From a virus, in the IMG/VR virus record IMGVR_UViG_3300024359_000003, positions 1 through 64,000 of that record: a stretch of 64,000 nucleotides of DNA; one strand, written 5' to 3'. This document shows positions 14,794-28,610 of this stretch, in pieces. The number at the start of each line of letters is the position of its first letter. Within the stretch, counting starts at the first letter, position 1. A program made the position numbers and the translations under genes. The notes below the pieces were generated by a model, which saw nothing but the letters and a program-made list of their open reading frames with translations, did not search any database and was not told the DNA's origin.

Positions 14794-15462
14794 ATGAATT
14801 ACGGAAAAGAATTTGAAAAGTATGCGATGAGTGATCATAATGTTTCATCATCTAAATTAAATTACTATGAGAAGCAGATTGAAAACTCGTTAACTCCATA
14901 TATCTTAGAAGAAAGAGAGTTAAGAGCTACTCAGATGGATATCTTTTCTAGATTAATGATGGATAGGTTATTATGGGTTGCAGGACCTGTTAATGATAAT
15001 ATGTCTACGATTGTTCAAGCACAGTTGATGTTTTTAGACTCAGTTGGAGGAACAGATATTACGATGCATATTGATTCTCCAGGTGGAAGTGTTAAAAGTG
15101 GACTTTCAATGGTTGATGTTATGGATTACATTAAGTCAGATATTAAAACAGTAAATACTGGTATGGCTGCATCAATGGGTTCTGTTTTATTAGGAGCAGG
15201 AACTAAGGGAAAAAGATCTTCACTTAGACATTCTACTACAATGTTACACCAATCCTCTGGTGGATTTAATGGTAATATTCAAGATGCTGAAATAGATTGG
15301 AAAGAATGGCAAAAAGTAAATAAAGAATTATTTAATCTTTTAGGAGAATATTGTGGAAAACCAGCTGACGAAGTAATGAAAGATGCGACTAGAGACTTTT
15401 GGTTAAATGCAAAAGAAGCTAAAGCTTATGGTATTATTGACGAAATCATCGGGAAATCTTAA
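14794..15462 (+). CDS. clpP: ClpP-type serine protease
   Basis: This is a ClpP peptidase, 222 residues. The catalytic Ser is S127 in GMAASMGS, the His is H152 in MLHQSSGG, and the Asp is probably D197 in the DATRDFWL segment. The strand IDSPGGSV at 93-100 is typical. A 30-residue N-terminal extension rich in Asn, Ser and Tyr might be a propeptide or a contact surface. ClpP forms two seven-subunit rings and needs a Clp ATPase to feed it; the ClpC-type gene 2 kb upstream carries the IGF loop to dock on it. Head-maturation proteases of some phages share the ClpP fold, but the context and length here suit true ClpP better. Confidence 0.88.
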   Translation: MNYGKEFEKYAMSDHNVSSSKLNYYEKQIENSLTPYILEERELRATQMDIFSRLMMDRLLWVAGPVNDNMSTIVQAQLMFLDSVGGTDITMHIDSPGGSVKSGLSMVDVMDYIKSDIKTVNTGMAASMGSVLLGAGTKGKRSSLRHSTTMLHQSSGGFNGNIQDAEIDWKEWQKVNKELFNLLGEYCGKPADEVMKDATRDFWLNAKEAKAYGIIDEIIGKS

Positions 15463-15470
15463 TATATAAA
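15461..15470 (+). promoter_or_regulatory. Late-type motif AATATATAAA
   Basis: Lies immediately after the clpP stop codon and 4 bases before the next ATG (15475). It differs from GATATATAAA at one base. Confidence 0.3.
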
Positions 15471-15474
15471 TTAT

Positions 15475-15672
15475 ATGAAAATTCATATTTACGTAAAAAC
15501 GCAAGATTTAGACTCTCTTAATAAGATATTAAGTGATCCTTTTTCGGAGACGACGAAAGAGTTTGAATTTTTAAATACACCGGCAAAAGACTTCACCATG
15601 ATCTCTTTAACCTATGACGAATGGATTAGGTTACAGGATATGGATGCACTAATTACAATACTATCATTATGA
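15475..15672 (+). CDS. Hypothetical protein, 65 aa
   Basis: A 65-residue soluble protein with an alternating beta/alpha look: a start of MKIHIYVKT, a helix, and a central aromatic segment. It has no known motif. Its last four bases overlap the next gene's start, so the two are translationally coupled. It probably belongs to the same operon as ClpP. The function is unknown. Confidence 0.7.
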   Translation: MKIHIYVKTQDLDSLNKILSDPFSETTKEFEFLNTPAKDFTMISLTYDEWIRLQDMDALITILSL

Positions 15673-15980
15673 GAAACAGAGACATTGAAAGAGAATTATT
15701 TATTGAGCTAATCAATCATCAATTAAAAGATCATGGGGTAACCTATGATGATGTTAAGGACAATCCACAATGGTATATGGAATATAAAACTACTCAAGAA
15801 AAAGAGCAAAAGTTTATAAAGCATATTACAGAAACTGTTGTTAACACATTAGGATTAGACATCAAACAAGCTGAGAAAGAAGCACAGTGGTTTATTCTAC
15901 AATGGGGATTAGCAGTTATTCCAACCGAACAAACTCCACCTAAAAAAGCTTCTAAAAAGAAGACATCTTCTAAAAAATAA
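15669..15980 (+). CDS. Hypothetical protein with Lys-rich tail, 103 aa
   Basis: Residues 1-85 are helical and include two Trp-containing segments (NPQWYMEY and EAQWFILQWG). The last 15 residues are a Lys/Ser tail (KKASKKKTSSKK) that may bind nucleic acid or acidic protein surfaces. The start overlaps the preceding gene by four bases. It has no recognised family. Confidence 0.7.
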   Translation: MRNRDIERELFIELINHQLKDHGVTYDDVKDNPQWYMEYKTTQEKEQKFIKHITETVVNTLGLDIKQAEKEAQWFILQWGLAVIPTEQTPPKKASKKKTSSKK

Positions 15981-16012
15981 AATACACGCGTGGAATTTTA
16001 GATAAATATTCC

Positions 16013-16699
16013 ATGAATGTATTAGATCCAAATTGGCTCACTATCGAGCCTCATGATTTTGAATTAAAATACTATAAACTCTTAGCAGCTGAGAACACTT
16101 TTAATAAGATTCTCAAAGATGGAGGCTTAATATCCATACTCGATGAAGTAGAAGATCATCTACTTGAAATGTATAAAATTAAGCACAGGAAGGAGGAGAT
16201 AGACGTTAATTTAAGAGTTCTCAAGGGAATCAACCTTGACACAATGTCTTTAGAATATGAATATCCAGAAGGAGATAAACATATAGAAGACATGTATAAG
16301 CTTTGTGATAAAGCTATAGATATATTAGAAGATATACATAAAAATGTAAGGGTAGTATTTAGATTAGTCGAGAAGGCTATTAACATTACAGAAATTCCAG
16401 ATATTAAAAGAACTAAAAAACTAGGATATGCTTTAGTGAAAACTCCTGAAGATATCATGCAAATATATTCTTTTAAAGTTCCTTCTTTATTGACAGAAAA
16501 CTGGAAAGATTTAAATCTAAAATATGAAGGAGAAACAGTGTATGATATAAGAGCAATTTCTCTTTTTATTACAAAGGTACAAGATGAAAGTTCTGATTAT
16601 AGGTTTTTTAGATGCAGTGTTAATTCAGAATTCGATATGAATGAAAGGGTATTGCCAGTATTAAAATTTAAGCTTTACAATCATTTAAGAGCAAATTAA
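16013..16699 (+). CDS. Hypothetical protein, 228 aa
   Basis: A soluble protein of 228 residues. Residues 20-130 look alpha-helical, with Leu/Ile spacing suggesting a coiled coil or helical bundle. The C-terminal 90 residues look beta-rich and contain two Cys-free aromatic strands. No motif is recognised. It lies directly before the first fibre-type gene and could be a fibre assembly or attachment protein, but only position suggests this. Confidence 0.7.
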   Translation: MNVLDPNWLTIEPHDFELKYYKLLAAENTFNKILKDGGLISILDEVEDHLLEMYKIKHRKEEIDVNLRVLKGINLDTMSLEYEYPEGDKHIEDMYKLCDKAIDILEDIHKNVRVVFRLVEKAINITEIPDIKRTKKLGYALVKTPEDIMQIYSFKVPSLLTENWKDLNLKYEGETVYDIRAISLFITKVQDESSDYRFFRCSVNSEFDMNERVLPVLKFKLYNHLRAN

Positions 16700-16703
16700 T
16701 CAA

Positions 16704-16713
16704 GATATATAGT
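16704..16713 (+). promoter_or_regulatory. Late-type motif GATATATAGT
   Basis: Sits 25 bases before the ATG at 16738, at the start of the fibre gene group. It agrees with the recurring GATATATA(A/G) family. Confidence 0.45.
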
Positions 16714-16737
16714 TTATAAAAACAAAATAGTTTAAAA

Positions 16738-17964
16738 ATGCCACAGGTTACGCAAGAAGATATTATTGGATATATTGATAACACAATAGATGTTATACAG
16801 GGAGACTCACAAGTCTACACAGTAAAACTATATAGAGATAGGGTAGGTGGAAATCTTAATACATCACTATATTCTACATTTACTATGAATTTATTAGATG
16901 AATCGTCTGATTTAATCGCACAATATTCAATGCCTAGAGTATACGGAGTTTCAGGAGATCTTATATTAGTAAATGACGATCCAACTACACAGGCTGTTTT
17001 TCAATTTGAATTATCAAAACTACAAACATTAAATCTTCCTGCTGGAAAAATATACGTAAACATAGTAGTGACTAATTCTAGAATAGAACCTACTAAGGTT
17101 TATTCTTTACCTAACATGGAAATTGGATCTATTTTATTTAATGAAAACAGACACGATCCTTCTCTGTATAAATCTACTCAAAGAAGTTCGGGAATAGGTG
17201 TATCTTCGTCCATGGATCCATATTATAAAGTTCAACATATCGATGGTTCAGTTCCTATTGGACAAGGAAGCTTATCTTTAGATTCAGGATCCCCTGGTCT
17301 AGTAACTAAAATGACATTTATGAATAGTGACTACGATGGAATTAGAGTAAGTGTTTTAGAAAACTTTTTAATTAACAGAATAGATAAAGATGGAATTGAA
17401 GGTACGATTACATTAATAAACAGAAGCGATACCGCTCAATATTCTATTTTTAATGTAGTAGACTGGTACAGAATCAACTGTTCTTCTGGAGAATGTATTG
17501 ACGACATCGATGATGCAATACAGGTTATAGTATCTCACGAAATGTCGACTGAAGGACCTGGTGTATATAAAAATAATTGGCTAGTTACGGACGAAGTTTC
17601 ATTTAAACTAGATGTATATGGTTCAGCATTATCTTCAACTGATCTAGGTAAGAAATCTAGCACAGTACTAGATAAAGAATTAATTCCAAATAATACATCT
17701 GGAAATGTATCTAGAACTGGAATCATATTATCGGTTACACCGCAAGATGGCCAATACATTGACGTTGAAATTAATGGTATTTCTATTTCATTAGGAGACG
17801 GAACTAAAAACCTAGATGGTTACTTTTCATCAGATGGAGGAACTACTGCTAGAACATTCCAAGATATCCGAGTAGGTGATGAATTAATCTTTAACTCGAT
17901 AGTCGCGGGATATGAGCTCACTGATGAAGATAGAGTCTCTTTATTCTACGAATCTTATTCTTAA
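16738..17964 (+). CDS. Fibre- or baseplate-type structural protein, 408 aa
   Basis: This beta-rich, Ser/Asp/Asn-rich protein looks like a phage structural protein. Its C-terminal 75 residues (about 330-406) share a domain with the end of the 258-residue protein at 22107: DVEINGISIS, then a YFSSDGGTTA turn, then GDELIFNS and AGYELTDED, in the same order and spacing. The N-terminal 130 residues resemble an immunoglobulin-like or BppU-like baseplate-plug domain, in my reading only loosely. It has no signal peptide. It follows a late-type motif and probably opens the fibre operon. Confidence 0.65.
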   Translation: MPQVTQEDIIGYIDNTIDVIQGDSQVYTVKLYRDRVGGNLNTSLYSTFTMNLLDESSDLIAQYSMPRVYGVSGDLILVNDDPTTQAVFQFELSKLQTLNLPAGKIYVNIVVTNSRIEPTKVYSLPNMEIGSILFNENRHDPSLYKSTQRSSGIGVSSSMDPYYKVQHIDGSVPIGQGSLSLDSGSPGLVTKMTFMNSDYDGIRVSVLENFLINRIDKDGIEGTITLINRSDTAQYSIFNVVDWYRINCSSGECIDDIDDAIQVIVSHEMSTEGPGVYKNNWLVTDEVSFKLDVYGSALSSTDLGKKSSTVLDKELIPNNTSGNVSRTGIILSVTPQDGQYIDVEINGISISLGDGTKNLDGYFSSDGGTTARTFQDIRVGDELIFNSIVAGYELTDEDRVSLFYESYS

Positions 17965-18075
17965 TAATATATTATCTTAGTATTATAAGAAAAACGTAAA
18001 AACGTAAATACGTAAAATTTAATTAATTTTATTAAGATATTATATACTTTTTTACCCCCCACGAATAAACGTATT

Positions 18076-18106
18076 AATATATAATCCAATCCTACAATAA
18101 TGTAGG
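18076..18106 (+). promoter_or_regulatory. Late-type motif and 5' leader hairpin
   Basis: AATATATAA at 18076-18084 is followed by the hairpin CCTACA-ATAA-TGTAGG at 18091-18106, and then the ATG at 18135. A transcript starting just after the motif would begin with the stem-loop, which could protect a highly expressed fibre mRNA. A short poly-C tract (18055-18060) lies upstream. Confidence 0.4.
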
Positions 18107-18134
18107 GTGTGCAAAAAATAATTATATAAATAAT

Positions 18135-19907
18135 ATGGCACAAATTCGTTCAAAACAAATTTCTGACTTTCTAAGTTCAATCACATGGGCAAATGTTGTA
18201 TCGTCTGACAATGTAAAAATTGCAAACGTATGGGACATCAAACAAGGATTTGATACAGTAGACGCATCAGTAAACTCTTTAGAGACTTTCATCGCAGGTG
18301 AAGTATCTTCTTTAGAAGCTGTTGATACTGCTTTATCGGCTGAGATCGTAACAGAAAAAGAAAGAGTAGATGCAATCTTAGATTCTGCAGAAGCAGACAA
18401 AGATTCATTCGCTGAAATCGTTTCTTTAATCAACGCAGTTGATACTGAAAATGACAATGCATTCGCTTCATTCGTACTAAGAACAGATAAGTCAATCGAT
18501 TCATTAGAATTAGTTGATGCTGATCTTCAGAGACAAATCACAAGCAATGACTCTGACATTCTTGGTTTAGAAGGTGACATCACTTCATTAGACACTAGAG
18601 TATTAGGTGTTGAAGGTGACTTAGCTTCTGAAATCGAAAGAGCAACTGGTAGAGAAAATGCTATTGAAGCTGCTTTAAACGCAGAGATCGCTGCAACTAA
18701 CGCTGATTTTATCAATGTTAACGCATCTATCGATTCATTAGAAGTTGTTGACAATGGTTTTGCTGGTAACATCACTTCATTAGACACTAGAGTATCTGGT
18801 GTTGAAGGTGACTTACAAGCTGAAATCGACAGAGCAACTGCAATGGAAGGTAAGATATCTGCAGAATTATCTGCTGAGATCGCTGAAACTGCTGCTGAGC
18901 AAGCTGTTCAAAACGCATCTATTGATTCTTTAGAAGCTGCTGACGCTGGTTTATCATCTTCTATCGAAGAGGAAGCAAGATTAAGAGCTGCTGCTGATTT
19001 AGCATTAGGTTCTAGAATCGACGCTAACGATTTAGACAACGCTAACTTAACATTATCTGTAAACTCTTTAGAGGTTGTTGATGGTGAATTAGCATCTGAC
19101 ATCGCTACAGAAAAAGGTAGAATCGATGCAATCTTAGAAGCTTCAACTGCTGACAAAGATTCATTCGCTGAAATCGTTTCTTTAATCAACTCTGTTGATA
19201 CTGAAAATGATGATGCTTTTGCTGCATTCGTAGTAAGAACTGACGCATCTGTTGATTCTTTAGAAGTTGCTTTAGCTGCTGAAATCGCTTCAACTAACGC
19301 TGAGCAAATCGCACAAGACAGATCTATCGATTCTTTAGAAGCTGTTGATAACAATCTAGCGATTGCTATCGAGCAAGAAAAAGAAGATAGAGCTGGTGAA
19401 GACGCTAAGTTAAAAGCACAGATCGACGCTAACGACGCTGACAACTTATTATTAACTGCTTCAGTTAATTCTTTAGAGGTTGTTGACGGTGAATTAGCTG
19501 GTGACATCACTTCAATCGACACTAGAGTATTAGGTGTTGAAGGTGACTTAGCTGCTGAAATCACAAGAGCTGGTTCTGTTGAATCTGCTTTATCTGCTGA
19601 ATTAGCTGCTGAGATAGCAACAACTAACGGAGAGGTAAATGTTATAAACGCATCTATCGATTCATTAGAAGTAGCTGTTGAAGAAGGTGGTACGTACCTA
19701 AGACAAACTGCAGTATTTACTGCAACTAACTTATTTACTTTACCTCAGCCAGTTGCATTCGGAACTAACGATGATTTAACTGTTTATGTAAACGGTGTAT
19801 TCGTTGACTTCAGATGTACAGGTGGAACTGATATCGATTTCACAGGCTTATTAGCTTATGACGTTGATGCTAAGGACAAAGTTCAAGTTATGGGTATAAA
19901 ACTATAA
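18135..19907 (+). CDS. Repeat-rich tail fibre protein, 590 aa
   Basis: Residues 30-525 are built of repeats with the pattern S-(I/V)-(D/N)-SLE followed by VVD, a small-residue turn, and an acidic EI or DI segment. I count nine SLE-type repeats, with GVEGDLxAEI and TSLDTRV modules between some of them. Such repeats form trimeric coiled coils in fibres. The C-terminal 65 residues change to a beta domain that includes VYVNGVFVDF, similar in style to the V-x-(L/I)NG domains ending the proteins at 16738 and 22107. A strong terminator follows. I infer a trimeric shaft with a tip or coupling domain. Confidence 0.8.
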   Translation: MAQIRSKQISDFLSSITWANVVSSDNVKIANVWDIKQGFDTVDASVNSLETFIAGEVSSLEAVDTALSAEIVTEKERVDAILDSAEADKDSFAEIVSLINAVDTENDNAFASFVLRTDKSIDSLELVDADLQRQITSNDSDILGLEGDITSLDTRVLGVEGDLASEIERATGRENAIEAALNAEIAATNADFINVNASIDSLEVVDNGFAGNITSLDTRVSGVEGDLQAEIDRATAMEGKISAELSAEIAETAAEQAVQNASIDSLEAADAGLSSSIEEEARLRAAADLALGSRIDANDLDNANLTLSVNSLEVVDGELASDIATEKGRIDAILEASTADKDSFAEIVSLINSVDTENDDAFAAFVVRTDASVDSLEVALAAEIASTNAEQIAQDRSIDSLEAVDNNLAIAIEQEKEDRAGEDAKLKAQIDANDADNLLLTASVNSLEVVDGELAGDITSIDTRVLGVEGDLAAEITRAGSVESALSAELAAEIATTNGEVNVINASIDSLEVAVEEGGTYLRQTAVFTATNLFTLPQPVAFGTNDDLTVYVNGVFVDFRCTGGTDIDFTGLLAYDVDAKDKVQVMGIKL

Positions 19908-19950
19908 TCTAAACTTCGGTTTAAATTATTAGCTTAATGCTTAATTGATT

Positions 19951-19979
19951 AAAGGCTCCTCGGAAGAGGAGCCTTTTTT
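19951..19979 (+). terminator. Intrinsic terminator
   Basis: The stem AAAGGCTCCTC with GAGGAGCCTTT around the tetraloop GGAA is followed by a T-run. It ends the 590-residue fibre gene. Confidence 0.95.
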
Positions 19980-19983
19980 ATTT

Positions 19984-19994
19984 AAAATATATAG
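19984..19994 (+). promoter_or_regulatory. Late-type motif AAATATATAGT
   Basis: Directly follows the terminator and lies about 23 bases before the chosen ATG at 20017, so it probably restarts transcription for the glycosyltransferase pair. Confidence 0.4.
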
Positions 19995-20016
19995 TAAAAC
20001 AAAATATCGGTTTAAC

Positions 20017-21204
20017 ATGAACATTGGAATTACACTAGGATTACAACAGGATAATGAATCTCTTTGGATAAATGGAATCAAATTAAATGTATTAAATTTA
20101 ATTGAAACTCTTTCTGAAATAGGAGATCATAGTGTATATGCGTTAGACACTAGTAATAAAGTTAAAGATCTGTCAAAGGTAGATTGGGACACTTCTAAAT
20201 ATCCTATTTATAAATATGCAGATAAAGTAAATTCAACGGATTTATTAATACTTCTAGGAACTTCATTTAGTACCGAGCAAACAGTCGCCGTTAGAAAAAA
20301 GAATCCTAAAATTAAGATTATTAAATACTTTTGCGGTAATAATTATATTATAGATATGGAAAGAGTCTTATTTGATTCTAAAGAATCTGTAAGTAATTGG
20401 ACGCATGGCCACGATGAAGCATGGTTTATTCCACAGCAGGAATATCAAAATAGATCATACTATCAAACAATGGGAAGGCTTTCTGCTGACAAGGTTAAAG
20501 TGGTTCCATTTGTATGGAGTCCTAAGTTTATAAAAGAAGAAAATTCTAAAAACGTCAGAAATGGTATGAAAGACGCATTCTATAAAGGAGGCAAGAATGC
20601 AGAAGATATGAACCTATCTTCAATGGAACCTAATATGAATGTAGTTAAATATTGTATGCCTCTTATCATGATGGTAGAAGAACTATACAGAAAAAAGGGT
20701 AAAAAGGCGTTCAATGAATTTTGGGTAGGAAGTGGTAAAAGATTATTATCTAGTAAATACTTTATTAGTTCCATTAAACACTTAGATGTAACTCATTCCG
20801 GTAAATTAAAAATGTGCTCAAGGTACCCAGTAACTAATTTTCTTTCTGAGAAAACGGATATAGTTCTTTCACATCAATGGGATAATCCTTTAAACTATGC
20901 ATATTTAGACGCTCTTTATTTTGGATATCCTTTAGTTCATAACGCAACAATGATAAAGGATGCAGGGTATTATTATAAAGGATTCGATACAGTGTCAGCT
21001 GCAAAGATGTTAGAGAATGTATTAAATCATCATGATGAGATAGAAAAGGAATATACAGCAAAAAGCACAAAGGTTCTTTCAAGATATCTTACAACAAATC
21101 CTAACATCGTAGATACATATAAAAAACTAATAGAGAATATTTTTGAACCAGGAAAACATGCTCTATCAAACGAATATGACTGGTCAACAAACCTATATAA
21201 ATAA
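20017..21204 (+). CDS. DUF2827-like glycosyltransferase
   Basis: The N-terminus (MNIGITLGLQ, then SLWINGIKLNVLNL) and the general GT-B look resemble the DUF2827 family of predicted glycosyltransferases. I set the start at 20017: the open frame reaches back to 19945, but that part overlaps the terminator hairpin and the promoter motif. The protein is 395 residues. The central part has conserved Trp/His/Pro-rich segments, and the C-terminal part (DALYFGYPLVHN, about 303-314) resembles the nucleotide-sugar binding side of GT-B enzymes. It lies between two fibre genes and probably decorates a virion fibre. Confidence 0.7.
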   Translation: MNIGITLGLQQDNESLWINGIKLNVLNLIETLSEIGDHSVYALDTSNKVKDLSKVDWDTSKYPIYKYADKVNSTDLLILLGTSFSTEQTVAVRKKNPKIKIIKYFCGNNYIIDMERVLFDSKESVSNWTHGHDEAWFIPQQEYQNRSYYQTMGRLSADKVKVVPFVWSPKFIKEENSKNVRNGMKDAFYKGGKNAEDMNLSSMEPNMNVVKYCMPLIMMVEELYRKKGKKAFNEFWVGSGKRLLSSKYFISSIKHLDVTHSGKLKMCSRYPVTNFLSEKTDIVLSHQWDNPLNYAYLDALYFGYPLVHNATMIKDAGYYYKGFDTVSAAKMLENVLNHHDEIEKEYTAKSTKVLSRYLTTNPNIVDTYKKLIENIFEPGKHALSNEYDWSTNLYK

Positions 21205-21216
21205 ACATAATAAATA

Positions 21217-21987
21217 ATGGAATTAAAAGAAGTAATTGAAGCGGCTGCAAAGCCAAAGATTAGTATTATCATGCAATCATATCTTGGTAATTATCCAGGA
21301 TCTAGGAAAGATTCACATTCTAAATTTTTAAGAGCAGTCCAGAGTTTTCAAAATCAATTATATAAAAACTGTGAATTAATAATAGTAGCAGACAATTGCA
21401 TGGAAACAAAGTCACTATATGATGCTCATTTTCAAACTGAAGATAACATAAGATTAATATACGTTTCTAGAAACTCAAAAGAAATGAGTACATATATGCA
21501 AAACGAAGAAGGCAACAAATATTATAGAGGTTTTCCTCGTAGAGTAGGAGTAGGAGCCGCAACTGGAAATTTAATTACATATATGGATTCAGACGATATG
21601 TTATTAGAAGAACATACACTACACCTAATGATAGAGTTTAATAAAAACCCTGACGCTAATTGGTGGATTAACAGATCTTGGTACGATAACGAAGTAATGA
21701 AATTTAAAGACGATAAAACATTTGAAGATTCTACAGAATATGGTGAAGAACTTCCAGATGTTGAAGGAAAGTGGAACATAACAAGAATAAAGGAAGGTTT
21801 AGTAGTAATGAGTCCTTGGTTGTTTATGCATAAACCATCTGCATCTGTTTTATGGAGAGATACTTGGGGTAACGTAAGTGAAGATTCAGATTTCAACGTA
21901 AGATTCAGAGAAAATCATAAAGGCGGAGCAGTAATGAACCGACCAACATACGTAAGATGTCACTTTACAGATAAGTGGGATTTTTAA
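21217..21987 (+). CDS. GT2-type glycosyltransferase
   Basis: A GT-A fold transferase of 256 residues. The N-terminal PKISIIMQSY strand, ELIIVADN at about 52-59 and the metal-binding DSDDMLL at about 126-132 are typical of family GT2. The C-terminal half has Trp-rich acceptor-side segments. It follows the DUF2827-like gene by 12 bases and precedes two fibre genes, so the acceptor may be a fibre protein. The sugar donor cannot be read from the sequence. Confidence 0.8.
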   Translation: MELKEVIEAAAKPKISIIMQSYLGNYPGSRKDSHSKFLRAVQSFQNQLYKNCELIIVADNCMETKSLYDAHFQTEDNIRLIYVSRNSKEMSTYMQNEEGNKYYRGFPRRVGVGAATGNLITYMDSDDMLLEEHTLHLMIEFNKNPDANWWINRSWYDNEVMKFKDDKTFEDSTEYGEELPDVEGKWNITRIKEGLVVMSPWLFMHKPSASVLWRDTWGNVSEDSDFNVRFRENHKGGAVMNRPTYVRCHFTDKWDF

Positions 21988-22018
21988 TACGTAAAATAAT
22001 ATCTTATACTATAGATTC

Positions 22019-22073
22019 TGGGACCTTTATCCCATCAATTTATAATATATAAGATTGAGTGGAATTATTCCAC
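22019..22073 (+). promoter_or_regulatory. Hairpin, late-type motif and 5' leader hairpin
   Basis: TGGGA-CCTTTA-TCCCA at 22019-22034 may end the upstream transcript, though it has no long T-run. ATAATATATAAG at 22043-22054 resembles the late motif. The perfect hairpin GTGGAA-TTA-TTCCAC at 22059-22073 would then begin the new transcript, before the ATG at 22107. The layout matches that at 18076-18106. Confidence 0.4.
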
Positions 22074-22106
22074 ATTTAAAATAAATAAAAAAAAATGTAA
22101 CTATTC

Positions 22107-22883
22107 ATGTCATTAATTAAAATCAAGCAAATTGACGGCTTACAGGCTGCTCTTGATCTTATTAACACCAGCATTGAATCAGGTTCGCTTAAATCAGCTT
22201 ACACACAGGAAGACCACGGTTTTTCTGCTGGAGTTGTTATAGCTTATGTGGGTTCTAGATGGGTGTTAGCTGATTCAAGCACTGCTAACAAGCTAGGAAG
22301 ATTAATCATCGAATCTATTGTAGACGCGGACAATTTTATCGCTGTGCAAGTTGGAACTATTAACGTTTCAGCATGGCCTAAATTGGACCAGTTAGTTCCC
22401 GGAGATTTCTACGTTGTAGATAACTCAGGTAACGGTACTTTAGAAGATTACGTTAATACTGGTGATCCAGGTTTTGCATACAGCAATCCTGTTTTACAAG
22501 CATTAACAGAAACAGTGGGTCATGTTCTTCCATGGAGACCATCGCAGTCGCCAACAGACCTAATTCAACCAGAAGAATTCACACAGACTTCGTTCTCTGC
22601 TGTAACTTCAGGTAATTACTCATCAACAGGACTTACACTAACGTATACTCCTTTCCAAGATTCAACAGTTCAAGTATTCTTAAACGGTATAGCACTTGAC
22701 GAATCTTATAATGATAGAAACGGAGACGTATATTTCTCAAGAGACGGTGGTGCAACTGCTGTTCCTGCTTCTGACTTAGATGCTGGAGATACACTTTACT
22801 GGAACGGAACTCTTGCAGGTTATGAGCTTGCTGGAACTGATCAGTTTGAAGTAGTATACGACAAAAGTAATCTAGACGACTAA
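22107..22883 (+). CDS. Fibre-type structural protein, 258 aa
   Basis: The first 150 residues are a beta-rich domain that starts with a helix (ALDLINTSI). The last 90 residues share a domain with the end of the 408-residue protein at 16738: QVFLNGIALD, a YFSRDGGATA turn, and GDTLYWNGTLAGYEL in matching order. It is probably a short fibre or fibre-adaptor subunit. It sits 20 bases before the collagen-like fibre gene and is likely co-transcribed with it, so it could link the collagen fibre to the virion. Confidence 0.7.
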   Translation: MSLIKIKQIDGLQAALDLINTSIESGSLKSAYTQEDHGFSAGVVIAYVGSRWVLADSSTANKLGRLIIESIVDADNFIAVQVGTINVSAWPKLDQLVPGDFYVVDNSGNGTLEDYVNTGDPGFAYSNPVLQALTETVGHVLPWRPSQSPTDLIQPEEFTQTSFSAVTSGNYSSTGLTLTYTPFQDSTVQVFLNGIALDESYNDRNGDVYFSRDGGATAVPASDLDAGDTLYWNGTLAGYELAGTDQFEVVYDKSNLDD

Positions 22884-22903
22884 AAAAAATAAATTATTAA
22901 AAC

Positions 22904-28462
<5,559 letters not shown>

Positions 28463-28486
28463 TTTAAATCATCAAGATAATTTTAG

Positions 28487-28517
28487 AAAGGGTCCTCGAA
28501 AGAGGACCCTTTTTTTA
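28487..28517 (+). terminator. Intrinsic terminator
   Basis: The stem AAAGGGTCCTC with GAGGACCCTTT around GAAA is followed by more T. It ends the collagen-like fibre transcript. Confidence 0.95.
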
Positions 28518-28520
28518 TGT

Positions 28521-28530
28521 GATATATAGA
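28521..28530 (+). promoter_or_regulatory. Late-type motif GATATATAGA
   Basis: Directly after the fibre terminator and about 80 bases before the oxygenase gene at 28611. A second element, AAGTATAACTAATATTA near 28580, resembles the other promoter class, so the modification genes may be read at two stages. Confidence 0.45.
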
Positions 28531-28610
28531 TTGTAATAACTTATTATCTTATTACACTTAGTAAACAATTTAAAATATCTAAGTATAACTAATATTATAG
28601 AACACAATCG

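Noticed and set aside
14794-15462. ClpP-fold head maturation protease
   Set aside because: No portal or capsid genes nearby, normal ClpP length and motifs, and a ClpC-type partner with an IGF loop.
18527-19564. Minus-strand ORFs opposite the coiled-coil fibre
   Set aside because: Repeats mirror the SLE modules of the plus-strand gene.
19945-20016. Longer N-terminus for the DUF2827-like glycosyltransferase
   Set aside because: It overlaps the terminator hairpin and the promoter motif; the family start MNIGIT is at 20017.
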